DNA of 33,373 bases from Actinomycetales bacterium (GTDB lineage: Bacteria > Actinomycetota > Actinomycetes > Actinomycetales > Actinomycetaceae), in contig JADGOQ010000125.1 in the NCBI GenBank assembly GCA_017882885.1, forward strand, positions 1 to 33,373, given 5' to 3'. The number at the start of each line of letters is the position of its first letter. Positions within the stretch are counted from its first letter, which is position 1. This document shows positions 16,731 through 24,709 of the stretch, piece after piece. Below the pieces are notes generated by a model. The model did not search any database. It was given only the letters and a program-made list of their open reading frames with translations, and was not told the origin of the DNA. The position numbers and the translations under genes are program-made.

Positions 16731-16768
16731 GTGAATTGCGGGGGGACGCACGGAAACGGAGGCTGGCT

Positions 16769-16963
16769 GTGGCAGGGAAATTCGAGCTGTACCAGGACAA
16801 GTCCGGGGGCTTCCGGTTCCGCCTGAAGGCGAGCAACGGCCAGGTCATCGCGGTCAGCGAATCCTACAAGAGCAAGCCGAGCGCGCTCAAGGGCATCGAG
16901 TCGGTCCGCAAGAACTCGGCCGACGCCCCGGTGGACGACCAGACGGTCGCACCGGCCGAGTAG
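16769..16963 (+). CDS. YegP/DUF1508 family protein
   Basis: A 64-residue protein built on one DUF1508 repeat: KFELYQDKSGGFRFRLKASN, GQVIAVSESYKSKPSALKGI and SVRKNS match the family's pattern of F-x-x-Y, aromatic/basic strand, G-x-x-I-x-x-S-x-x-Y and a closing helix. The E. coli homologue carries two such repeats; single-repeat forms are common in actinobacteria. Function is unknown. The GTG start at 16769 is chosen for the CGGAGG ribosome site 7 nt upstream and because the family begins with K-F-E-L/V. The C-terminal dozen residues are acidic and probably disordered. A strong terminator hairpin follows. Confidence 0.88.
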   Translation: MAGKFELYQDKSGGFRFRLKASNGQVIAVSESYKSKPSALKGIESVRKNSADAPVDDQTVAPAE

Positions 16964-16988
16964 TCGCCGACGCCTCACCGGAATCCGC

Positions 16989-17019
16989 GGTGCCGGGCGG
17001 CACCACGCCGCCCGGCACC
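16989..17019 (+). terminator. terminator hairpin after YegP-like gene
   Basis: A perfect 12-bp stem (GGTGCCGGGCGG against CCGCCCGGCACC) encloses a 7-nt loop. It starts 26 bp after the stop and separates the gene from the next promoter. Confidence 0.75.
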
Positions 17020-17050
17020 GTGTTCGCGCGCGCCCTGGAGCCCACTTGGC

Positions 17051-17062
17051 GATAATGGAGCG
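17051..17062 (+). promoter_or_regulatory. leaderless-type promoter
   Basis: GATAAT (17051-17056) ends 6 nt before ATG 17063. The intervening GGAGCG could double as a weak ribosome site, but its spacing is too short. Confidence 0.55.
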
Positions 17063-17461
17063 ATGATCACGGTCGAACTCGCCCGCGCCCTCCACCGTGC
17101 CGGCCTGCCCTGGGTGCCACGAAGCGGCGACCGCTTCATCGTGCCCGACCGCGGCATGGACGACCAGGTCTTCCACGTCAGCGAGATGACCATCGAGGTG
17201 GACGCGCACCGCGGGCACGGGGTCGTGAAGTTCAACGGCACCACCGAGTGGGCGCTCGACTCCGTCGCGCAGGACGACGTCCTGTGGCTGCCCCGCGAGG
17301 ACCAGTTGCGAGAGGCGCTCGGCGAGGCGATGGTGGCGCTCGAGCACGACCGCGCCTCGTGGATCGTCACCGTGCGCACACCCGCCGGCAACGCGCGGCT
17401 CGTGGACGACGACGTCGAGTGCGGCTATGCGCGCGCGCTCCTCGCCGTCCTCGCCGGCTGA
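17063..17461 (+). CDS. conserved actinobacterial protein of unknown function (often labelled CpaE-like)
   Basis: A 132-residue soluble protein. It begins MITVELARALHRAGLPWVP and contains RFIVPDRGMDDQVFHVSEMTIEV, FNGTTEWALDS and LWLPREDQLREALG. This run of conserved blocks is familiar from short actinobacterial proteins that databases often call pilus assembly protein CpaE, although no CpaE receiver or ATPase domain is present. I see no catalytic motif, signal peptide or membrane segment. It stands alone between a terminator and the GMC oxidoreductase promoter, and its transcript is probably leaderless. No function is assigned. Confidence 0.78.
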   Translation: MITVELARALHRAGLPWVPRSGDRFIVPDRGMDDQVFHVSEMTIEVDAHRGHGVVKFNGTTEWALDSVAQDDVLWLPREDQLREALGEAMVALEHDRASWIVTVRTPAGNARLVDDDVECGYARALLAVLAG

Positions 17462-17517
17462 ACGGCTCGGGTCACCGGGCGAGCGGGCTTCCCGCGCAAC
17501 TCGCGGACTTGGGACTA

Positions 17518-17546
17518 TTGTCCTGGGTCGGCGCCTTCGATATTGT
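17518..17546 (+). promoter_or_regulatory. promoter of GMC oxidoreductase/hydrolase operon
   Basis: TTGTCC (17518-17523) and TATTGT (17541-17546) are separated by 17 bp, giving a start near 17553 and a leader of about 36 nt with CGGAGGA as ribosome site. Confidence 0.6.
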
Positions 17547-17549
17547 CTG

Positions 17550-17574
17550 CTCACGAGTTCCCATCCCTCGTGAG
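17550..17574 (+). promoter_or_regulatory. 25-bp dyad at the transcription start, likely operator
   Basis: CTCACGAG (17550-17557) and CTCGTGAG (17567-17574) are perfect 8-bp inverted arms around 9 nt. The dyad covers the predicted start point just downstream of the -10 box, the place where a repressor would block transcription. In RNA it would form a leader hairpin ending shortly before the ribosome site. Confidence 0.55.
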
Positions 17575-17588
17575 TACGGAGGACGCCC

Positions 17589-20156
17589 GTGAGCGCTTCC
17601 AGCCCCGGGCCGCTGCACCCCTCTCCCGCGCGACCCCGCGAACACGTCGACGTCGTCGTCGTGGGCTCCGGCTTCGGCGGCTCGGTTGCCGCGTACCGCC
17701 TGGCGGAGGGTGGCCGGTCCACCGTGGTCCTCGAACGGGGCCAGGCCTACCCGCCGGGCAGCTTCGCCCGGACGCCGCACGAGATGAGCCGCAACTTCTG
17801 GGAGCCGAAGGACGCCCTCTACGGGCTGTTCGACGTGCGCTCCTTCCGCAAGCTCGAGGCGATCGTCTCCGCGGGCCTCGGGGGCGGCTCGCTCATCTAC
17901 GCCAACGTGCTGCTCCGGAAGGACGAGCGCTGGTTCGTCCACGACGAGCCCGTTCCCGGCGGCGGGTACGAGAACTGGCCGATCGGTCGCGACGACCTGG
18001 ATCCGCACTACGACGCCGTCGAGCGCATGCTCACGCCGCGCCCCTCCCCCTACCCCACGATCGCGAAGACCGTGGCGCTGCGGGACGCCGCCGCCGCACT
18101 CGGGCTCGAGGCGTTCGCCCCACCGCTGGCCATCAGCTTCGGCGCCGACCCCGATGGTGAGGCGTCTCCCAAGCAGGTGCTCCCCACCCCCGCCTACGGC
18201 AACCTCCACCGCATCACGCGCCTCAGCTGCCGGTTGTGCGGCGAGTGCGACATCGGCTGCAACGAGGGCTCCAAGAACACCATGGACCACACCTACCTCT
18301 CGGCCGCGCAGTACCACGGCGCGGACCTCCGTACCCTGGCCGAGGTGACGTCCGTCCGCGCGCTCGACGGCGGCGGTTACGAGGTGGGCTACCGCCAGTA
18401 CGCGAGCGCGGCCGACGACGTCGGGCGGCGGGACCACACGGACCGCCGCATCGAGTGCGACCAGTTGGTGCTCGCCGCGGGCACCTTCGGCACCTCGGGG
18501 CTGCTGCTGCGCAACCGGGTGAACCTCCCCGCGCTCGGGCCGGCCCTCGGGACCCGGTTCAGCGGCAACGGTGACCTGCTGACACTGCTCATGGAGGCGA
18601 CCGTCGACACCGCGAGCGGGCGCAGCCGCCTCATCGACGGCAGCTACGGACCGGTGATCACCTCCGCCATCCGGGTGCCGGACACGCTGGACGGCACGGG
18701 CCGCGAGGGGCGCGGCTACTACATCCAGGAGGCCGGCTTCCCCGAGTTCACGAACTGGCTCGTGGAGGCCGCCATGGTCCCCTCCACGCTGCGCCGGGGG
18801 GCCTCGATGGCGCGTGACATCGTGCGCCACCGCCTGAAGCGGCAGAACGAGTCCACCATCTCGGCCGAGGTGGCGAAGCTGGTGGGCCAGGGCCGGGTGG
18901 GCAGCAGCTCCCTGCCCCTCCTCGGGATGGGCCGGGACGTGCCCGACGGCGTGATCACGCTGCGCGACGGCGAGCTCGACGTGGACTGGACCACGAGCAC
19001 CAGCGCCGAGTACTTCGGCGCGATGCGGGAGACCATGCGGGAGATGGGAGTGGCCCTCAACGCCCGCTACCAGGACAACCCGTTGTGGTGGACCAAGCGC
19101 GTGGTCACGGTGCACCCGCTCGGCGGCGCGCCGATGGGCCGGCACGCGACCGAGGGCGTGGTGAACTCCTGGGGCGAGGCGTTCGGCCACCCGGGGCTGT
19201 TCGTGCTCGACGGCGCCGCCATGCCGGGTCCGGTGGGTCCCAACCCGGCGCTCACGATCGCCGCGCTCGCCGACCGGGCCGCCGAGCACATGCTGGAGGA
19301 ACCGCGCCGGGAGCGGACCCGTCGCGCCGGCGCTCCTCCCGCGGACACCACGAGCGTGCCGCTGGTCACGGACGACTCCCCGCTCCTCGGCGTCGGCCCT
19401 GTGACGGACCACGGCGACACGCCCGACGACGTCGCGCCACCCGCGGCGGACGGGCCGGCGGGTGACGGCCGCGCCGTCGCCTTCACCGAGCAGATGAAGG
19501 GGTGGGTGACGCTGGGCGAGACCGACCCGGTGGCCGGCTGGCGGCGGGCGCGTGCCCTCGGGCACCGCCTCATGTTCGAGCTCACCATCACGGCGCCGGA
19601 CATGGACGCGTTCCTCAGCGACGGCGACCACGAGGGCAGGGCCGAGGGATGGGTCCGCTCGGACCTGCTGGGCGGTGTGCTGCCGGTGGAGCGGGGCTGG
19701 TTCAACCTGTTCGTCGCCCCCCGCGACGGGGCCGGCGAGCGGGTGCGCGAGATGCGCTACCGCCTGTGGGTGCGCGATGCGGCCGGCGCGGCCGTGACCC
19801 TGTACGGCTTCAAGACCGTGCGCAACGACCCCGGCCTGGACCTGTGGTCGGACACCTCCACCCTCCACACCACCCTGTTGCGAGGGCACGTGCGCCGGAA
19901 CCCCACGGAATCCGGGAGCGGCGCGGACGGGGTCGGCGCGGACGGGAGCCGGCCGGGGTCCCCGCAGGTCATCGGCGCGGGGGTGCTGCGCATCCTGCCG
20001 CTCGACTTCGCGAAGCAGCTCGCCACGTTCCGCGCCCGCGGGCGCGACCCGCTGCGCGCGCTCGGCCAGTTCGGCGGCTTCTTCGGCGGGGCGCTGTGGA
20101 ACATCTACGGCCCGGCCGCCCGGCGGGCCCGCGAGGAGGCAGCGCCCCATGGCTGA
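17589..20156 (+). CDS. GMC-family FAD oxidoreductase (cholesterol-oxidase-like) with extra C-terminal domain
   Basis: An 855-residue flavoprotein. The Rossmann motif VVVGSGFGGSVAAYRLAEGG (23-42) binds FAD; SAGLGGGSLIYANVL follows. The cysteine-rich stretch CRLCGECDIGCNEGSKNT is typical of ChoD-type GMC enzymes. The C-terminal GMC half has HPLGGAPMG (active His about 509) and GPNPALTIAALADRAA. About 240 residues beyond that (from about 615) form a second, probably beta-rich domain containing GWVTLGETD and DLLGGVLPVERGWFNLF. It likely oxidises a sterol-like or other hydrophobic alcohol. No Tat or Sec signal is seen. GTG 17589 has CGGAGGA upstream. It overlaps the hydrolase gene by 8 bp, and the pair is probably one catabolic operon under the 17550-17574 dyad. 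Confidence 0.88.
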   Translation: MSASSPGPLHPSPARPREHVDVVVVGSGFGGSVAAYRLAEGGRSTVVLERGQAYPPGSFARTPHEMSRNFWEPKDALYGLFDVRSFRKLEAIVSAGLGGGSLIYANVLLRKDERWFVHDEPVPGGGYENWPIGRDDLDPHYDAVERMLTPRPSPYPTIAKTVALRDAAAALGLEAFAPPLAISFGADPDGEASPKQVLPTPAYGNLHRITRLSCRLCGECDIGCNEGSKNTMDHTYLSAAQYHGADLRTLAEVTSVRALDGGGYEVGYRQYASAADDVGRRDHTDRRIECDQLVLAAGTFGTSGLLLRNRVNLPALGPALGTRFSGNGDLLTLLMEATVDTASGRSRLIDGSYGPVITSAIRVPDTLDGTGREGRGYYIQEAGFPEFTNWLVEAAMVPSTLRRGASMARDIVRHRLKRQNESTISAEVAKLVGQGRVGSSSLPLLGMGRDVPDGVITLRDGELDVDWTTSTSAEYFGAMRETMREMGVALNARYQDNPLWWTKRVVTVHPLGGAPMGRHATEGVVNSWGEAFGHPGLFVLDGAAMPGPVGPNPALTIAALADRAAEHMLEEPRRERTRRAGAPPADTTSVPLVTDDSPLLGVGPVTDHGDTPDDVAPPAADGPAGDGRAVAFTEQMKGWVTLGETDPVAGWRRARALGHRLMFELTITAPDMDAFLSDGDHEGRAEGWVRSDLLGGVLPVERGWFNLFVAPRDGAGERVREMRYRLWVRDAAGAAVTLYGFKTVRNDPGLDLWSDTSTLHTTLLRGHVRRNPTESGSGADGVGADGSRPGSPQVIGAGVLRILPLDFAKQLATFRARGRDPLRALGQFGGFFGGALWNIYGPAARRAREEAAPHG

Positions 20157-21216
20157 GGTCACGAGCCCCACTACCCGGGCCGACCACCGCACGGAATCGC
20201 ACGCGTTCCGCGCCGGGGACGGGCTCCCCCTCACCCTGGTGCGCGTGCGCGGCCGGGGGGAGCCGTGGCGCGGTCCGGTCATGCTGGTGCACGGCGCCGG
20301 GGTGCGCGCCGAACTGTTCCGGCCGCCCCTGCCCCGCACGCTCGTGGACGCCCTCCTCGACGACGGCTGGGACGTGTGGCTGCTCAACTGGCGCGCCTCG
20401 ATCGACCTGCCGCCCGTCCCCTGGACACTCGACGACGCCGCCGCCCACGACCACCCCGCAGCCGTCCGGTACGTGCTCGCGGCCACCGGCGCGGAGACGA
20501 TGAAGGCGATCGTGCACTGTCAGGGTTCGACGTCGTTCTGCATGGCCGCCGTGGCCGGACTGCTCCCGGGGGTGGACACGGTGGTCTCCAACGCCGTGTC
20601 GCTCCACCCGGTGATCCCCCGATTCTCGCGGCTGAAGATCCGTGGGCTCACGCCCGCACTGACGCGCCTCACCCCGCACCTCAACCCCGGCTGGGGCGAC
20701 GACCCCGAGGGCGTGTTCGCGCGCCTCGTCCGGGCCGCCGTCCTGACCAGCCACCCGGAGTGCGACAACGCCGTCTGCCGGATGGTGAGCTTCACCTACG
20801 GGTCCGGCCGGCCCGCGCTGTGGTCCCATGCGAACCTCGACGAGGCCACCCACGACTGGATCCGCGGGGAGTTCGGCGAGGTGCCGGTGAGCTTCTTCGC
20901 CCAGATGGCGCAGTGCGTGCGGGCCGGCCACCTGGTCTCCGTCAGCACCCGGCCGGGGCTGCCGGAGAGCTACGTCGCCGAGGCGCCGCGGACGGACGCG
21001 CGGTTCGCCTTCTTCGCCGGGGAGGACAACCGCTGCTTCCTGCCGGAGAGCCAGCAGCTCACGTGGGAGTTCTTCCAGCGGCACCGGCCCGATGGCGCGG
21101 ACACCCTGCACCGCCTCCCGGGGTACGGGCACCTCGACGTCTTCTTCGGGAAGGACGCCGCGCGGGACGTGTTCCCGCTCATGCTCGCGGAACTCCGCGG
21201 TGAGGCTTCACGCTGA
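20149..21216 (+). CDS. alpha/beta hydrolase paired with the GMC oxidoreductase
   Basis: A 355-residue alpha/beta hydrolase. The oxyanion strand is MLVHGAGVRAELF (about 45-57). The nucleophile elbow reads AIVHCQGSTSF (about 120-130), placing Cys124 where Ser usually stands, a pattern shared with PhaC-like and some GMC-associated hydrolases. The acid is probably Asp in FAGEDNRCF and the base His in PGYGHLDVFFG. ATG 20149 overlaps the GMC stop by 8 bp and has GAGGAGG upstream. In several actinobacteria a homologous domain is fused to or adjacent to ChoD-like oxidases, so joint action on a sterol ester or similar lipid is likely. Its exact reaction is unknown. Confidence 0.85.
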   Translation: MAEVTSPTTRADHRTESHAFRAGDGLPLTLVRVRGRGEPWRGPVMLVHGAGVRAELFRPPLPRTLVDALLDDGWDVWLLNWRASIDLPPVPWTLDDAAAHDHPAAVRYVLAATGAETMKAIVHCQGSTSFCMAAVAGLLPGVDTVVSNAVSLHPVIPRFSRLKIRGLTPALTRLTPHLNPGWGDDPEGVFARLVRAAVLTSHPECDNAVCRMVSFTYGSGRPALWSHANLDEATHDWIRGEFGEVPVSFFAQMAQCVRAGHLVSVSTRPGLPESYVAEAPRTDARFAFFAGEDNRCFLPESQQLTWEFFQRHRPDGADTLHRLPGYGHLDVFFGKDAARDVFPLMLAELRGEASR

Positions 21217-21241
21217 CACAGCACTGCTCCGACCCCTGGGT

Positions 21242-22102
21242 TCAGCGCAGCAGGCGTGACATCCGCCGGTCCGCGAGGATCTTCCCGCCGGTCTGGCAAC
21301 GTGGGCAGTACTGCAGGGCCGAGTCCGCGAAGGACACCTCCTGGACCGTCTCCCCGCACACCGGACACTGCTGCCCTGCTCGCCCGTGCACCCGCATCCC
21401 GGCGCGCTTCGCGTCCTTCAGGTCCGACGCCGGACGGCCGGCGGCCCCCGCCACCGCCGCGGCCAGCACCTCCCCCATCGCGGCGTGCAACCGCGCGATC
21501 TCCTCGTCCGCGAGCGATCCGGTGAGCGCGAACGGGCTCAGGCGGGCTGCGTGCAGGATCTCGTCCGAGTACGCGTTGCCGATGCCCGCGATGACGGACT
21601 GGTCCCGCAATGCGCCCTTCACCTGCTGGTTCCGCCGGTGCAGGATTGCGGCGAACTCCTCGACCGGGAGGCCGAGCGGCTCGGGCCCGAGCGTGGCGAC
21701 GGCGGGGATATCCTCGGGCCACGCGACGACGTGGATCGCGAGGCGCTTGTGGGTGCCGGCCTCGGTGAGGTCGAGCCCGGAGCCGCAGCCGAGCCGCAGC
21801 CGCAGGGCGATCGGCGAGCGGCCCGGTTTGAGGGACGTGGCGGGGACGCTGTCGTACCAGCGCAGCCATCCCGCCCTGGCAAGGTGGACGAGCAGGTGGG
21901 GGCCGTCCTCCCCTGTTGTGAAGTCGATCCACTTCCCGTGGCGCCCGACGGCGGCCACCGGCAGCCCGACGAGGTCCGCCGGCCCCGGCGCGAACGTCTT
22001 CAGCGCCCAGATGGCCCCCACCTCGACGCGCGCGATCGCGCGTCCCACCGCGTGCTCGCGCAGGAACGCGACCAGGCCCTCGACCTCCGGCATCTCCGGC
22101 AC
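21242..22102 (-). CDS. Fpg/Nei-family DNA glycosylase
   Basis: A 286-residue bifunctional base-excision repair enzyme. After Met removal the N-terminal Pro and Glu of MPEMPEVEGL are the catalytic nucleophile and acid; Lys in GRHGKWIDF matches the conserved beta-hairpin lysine. The helix-two-turn-helix is KGALRDQSVIAGIGNAYSDE, and the zinc finger is C246, C249, C266, C269 followed by GGKILADRRMSRLLR. The start is GTG 22102; an ATG three codons later would leave MPEVE, but relatives begin MPEMPEVE. MutM and Nei cannot be separated by eye; the short sequence and zinc finger fit the actinobacterial Fpg/Nei subgroup. It converges with the hydrolase gene, 25 bp apart. Confidence 0.92.
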   Translation of the reverse strand: MPEMPEVEGLVAFLREHAVGRAIARVEVGAIWALKTFAPGPADLVGLPVAAVGRHGKWIDFTTGEDGPHLLVHLARAGWLRWYDSVPATSLKPGRSPIALRLRLGCGSGLDLTEAGTHKRLAIHVVAWPEDIPAVATLGPEPLGLPVEEFAAILHRRNQQVKGALRDQSVIAGIGNAYSDEILHAARLSPFALTGSLADEEIARLHAAMGEVLAAAVAGAAGRPASDLKDAKRAGMRVHGRAGQQCPVCGETVQEVSFADSALQYCPRCQTGGKILADRRMSRLLR

Positions 22103-22147
22103 CCCTCCATGGTGCCGCAGCCCGCGGTGCTGCGCATCCAGAGCCCC

Positions 22148-22185
22148 GACCCGCGCGGCGCCGATCGACGGCGCCCGCGCGGGTC
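22148..22185 (-). terminator. terminator hairpin after GH65 gene
   Basis: GACCCGCGCGGCGCCG (22148-22163) pairs with 22169-22185 (16 of 17 positions, one bulged G) around a 5-nt loop. It lies 4 bp beyond the GH65 stop on the minus strand, between it and the Fpg start. Confidence 0.65.
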
Positions 22186-22189
22186 TCGT

Positions 22190-24709
22190 TCACTCCGCCG
22201 AGGGCACCCCCCGTTGTCCAGGCGACCAGGGGTCACTGATCGCGGGCACCACCGCCGTGATCATGGTGCCGTCGGCCCGGCGCTCGCCGACGACGTCGGC
22301 CACCGCGGTCCGGGTGGCGAGGCGGGGGCCCTGGCCATCCAGGGGGACCCGCACCGGCGCGGCTCCGACGTCGTACGCGACGCCGCGGACGGACAGAGCG
22401 ACGCCGCGGCCCTCCTCCACGGTGAACTCGATGGAGTCCTGGCGCACGCGCACCCGCACGCGGGTCCCGCGGATCCGGATCGGGAAGCTCAACTCCGGCC
22501 ACGCCTCGGGCAGGCGGGGGTCGAAGGTGACTTCGCCGGCGTAGTCCCGCATGCCGGCGAAGCCATAGACCAGCCCGTCCCACACACCACCCGCCGACGC
22601 GATGTGCACGCCGTCGGAGGTGTTGTTGTGGGTGTCCGCCAGGTCCACGTAGAGGCCCTCGACAAAGTACTGCAGCGCCAGGTCCTGGTACCCCACTTCG
22701 GCCGCGACGATGGACTGCACCACCGCGGACAGTGTGGAGTCCCCGGAGGTGATCGGGTCGTAGTAGTCGAAGTCCGCCCGCTTCTCCTCGGTGGTGAAGC
22801 TGTCCCCCTGCAGGAACAGGGCGAGAACCACATCGGCCTGTTTCAGCACCTGGAATCGGTAGATCACGAGCGGGTGGAAGTGCAGCAGCAGCGGGCGCAG
22901 CGAGTCGGGAGTGGCCGCGAGGTCCCACAGTTCCCGCTCGAGGAAGTGCTCGTCCTGCGGGTGGATCCCGAGCTTCTCGTCGAATGGGATGACCATCGCC
23001 GCCGCGCACTGCTCCCACTCGTCGACCTCGGACTCTGCCAGCCCAACGCGCTTGACGAGCCGCTCGTGTGCGAGCGGGTCCTCCGCCGCCATCTCCCGCA
23101 CGATCCCGGCGGCACGCCGCAGGTTCACCCGCGCCATGACGTTGGTGAACAGGTTGTTGTTCACGACCGTCGTGTACTCGTCCGGGCCCGTGACACCGTG
23201 GATGTGGAAGGTGCGTTCGTGCTCGGCGACCCGCCAGAAGCCCAGGTCCGCCCACAGGCGGGCGGTCTCCACGAGCACATCCGCGCCATAGGCGTGCATG
23301 AACTCCTGGTCGCCGGTCACGTCCGCGTACTTGTAGATCGCGAAGGCCACATCGGCGTCGATGTGGTACTGCGCGGTGCCCGCCGCATAGTAGGCGGAGG
23401 CCTCCTCGCCGTTGATCGTGCGCCATGGGAAGAGCGCGCCGCGCTGGGTGAGCTCGCGCGCCCGTTCACGAGCCGCGGGCAGCAGGTTGACGCGGAACTT
23501 GACGAGGTTCCGCGCGATCGTCGGGTTCGTGTAGGTCAGGAAGGGCACCAGGTACACGTCGGTGTCCCAGAAGTAGTGGCCCTCGTACCCGGACCCACTG
23601 ACACCCTTCGCGGCCACGCCCATCTGGTCGGAGCGTGCGGCCGCCTGGGCGAGCTGGAAGATGCACCAGCGGGCGGTCTGGGTGATGTCCGGGAGGCCCA
23701 CCACCTCGACGTCGGAGTTGGCCCAGAAGCGTTCCAGCCAGTGGCGCTGCGCCGCGTGGGCAGACTCGAAGCCCTTGTCGGCGACGCGGTCGAGGGTCCG
23801 ACGGCACCGGTCGAAGAGTTCGCGCGCGGGGACGCCCCGGGAGCTGTGGTAGGCCACCGCCTTCGTGATCCGCAGCGGCACGCCCTCGCGCGCTTTGACG
23901 CGGAACACGGTCTTGCCGATGTCCGGCTCCGTGCCGGTGAGCACCTCGTGGACGTCCTCCGTCTCGATGGTGTGGTCCACCCCCACGGCCATCGTCATTC
24001 CCGAGGTGGCGCACCGGTAGCCCAGCAACATGCGGCGCTCGGAACTCCAGTCACCTTCGGGGACGAGCACCCGGCCTGCGAACTTCGACGCCTTGCGCGG
24101 ATCGAGGCCCTCCGCCTTGGCGTGCGGGGTCGCGTGGTACTCGTCCCACCCGTCCTGGCGGTTCAACACCTGCGAGGAGACCACCACCGGGGCATCGCCG
24201 TCGAGCATCGTCACCTCGAGGGTCATGAGCGCGAGGTGGCGCTCCTCGAAGGAGACCATCCGGGTTGAGGAGAACCGAACCCGCTTGCCGGCGGGGGTCC
24301 GCCACACGACGTGGCGGCGCAGGACGCCGTCCCGGAAGTCCACGGAGCGCTCGTACTCCTCCAGATCCGCCACGGACAGCAGAAGGGGTTCGTCGTCGAC
24401 GTACAGCTTCATCGTCTTGGCGTCGGGGACATTGACGATCGTCTGCCCGGTCCGTGCGAAGCCGAAGGCCTCCTCGGCGTGCCGGATGGGCCACGTCTCG
24501 TGGAACCCATTGATGAAGGTGCCGTGCGCGAAGGCGTCGCGGCCCTCCTCCGGGTTGCCGCGCATACCCAGGTACCCGTTGCCGAGCGCGAAGAGCGTCT
24601 CGGTTGTCCCGAGGTCCTCGACGGAGTACTGCGTCTCGACCAGGCGCCAGGGGTCGGCGGGGAACCGCGACCGATCGATGGGGTCGACTCCGGGGACGAC
24701 GCGCTTCAC
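22190..24709 (-). CDS. glycoside hydrolase family 65 phosphorylase (maltose/trehalose/kojibiose type)
   Basis: An 839-residue GH65 enzyme. The N-terminal beta-sandwich starts WRLVETQYSVEDLGTTETLFALGNGYLGMRGN split over about residues 22-52, the usual GH65 opening. The (alpha/alpha)6 barrel contains GYEGHYFWDTDVYLVPFL and the general acid Glu511 in GPDEYTTVVNNNLF; RPLLLHFHPLVIYR and QADVVLALFLQGD follow, and a C-terminal beta-sheet domain closes the protein. Such enzymes split a glucose disaccharide with phosphate to beta-glucose 1-phosphate and glucose. Which disaccharide is used is not clear by eye. GTG 24709 overlaps the beta-phosphoglucomutase stop by GTGA, so the two are translationally coupled. 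A long hairpin follows. Confidence 0.93.
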   Translation of the reverse strand: MKRVVPGVDPIDRSRFPADPWRLVETQYSVEDLGTTETLFALGNGYLGMRGNPEEGRDAFAHGTFINGFHETWPIRHAEEAFGFARTGQTIVNVPDAKTMKLYVDDEPLLLSVADLEEYERSVDFRDGVLRRHVVWRTPAGKRVRFSSTRMVSFEERHLALMTLEVTMLDGDAPVVVSSQVLNRQDGWDEYHATPHAKAEGLDPRKASKFAGRVLVPEGDWSSERRMLLGYRCATSGMTMAVGVDHTIETEDVHEVLTGTEPDIGKTVFRVKAREGVPLRITKAVAYHSSRGVPARELFDRCRRTLDRVADKGFESAHAAQRHWLERFWANSDVEVVGLPDITQTARWCIFQLAQAAARSDQMGVAAKGVSGSGYEGHYFWDTDVYLVPFLTYTNPTIARNLVKFRVNLLPAARERARELTQRGALFPWRTINGEEASAYYAAGTAQYHIDADVAFAIYKYADVTGDQEFMHAYGADVLVETARLWADLGFWRVAEHERTFHIHGVTGPDEYTTVVNNNLFTNVMARVNLRRAAGIVREMAAEDPLAHERLVKRVGLAESEVDEWEQCAAAMVIPFDEKLGIHPQDEHFLERELWDLAATPDSLRPLLLHFHPLVIYRFQVLKQADVVLALFLQGDSFTTEEKRADFDYYDPITSGDSTLSAVVQSIVAAEVGYQDLALQYFVEGLYVDLADTHNNTSDGVHIASAGGVWDGLVYGFAGMRDYAGEVTFDPRLPEAWPELSFPIRIRGTRVRVRVRQDSIEFTVEEGRGVALSVRGVAYDVGAAPVRVPLDGQGPRLATRTAVADVVGERRADGTMITAVVPAISDPWSPGQRGVPSAE

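Noticed and set aside
17472-20486. 1004-codon open frame antisense to the GMC oxidoreductase
   Set aside because: No recognisable domain, no ribosome site, and it covers the promoter and parts of three convincing plus-strand genes.
21386-24268. 960-codon open frame opposite Fpg and GH65
   Set aside because: It crosses a terminator and two well-supported genes; residues are low-complexity (RRG, GGD, HLR).
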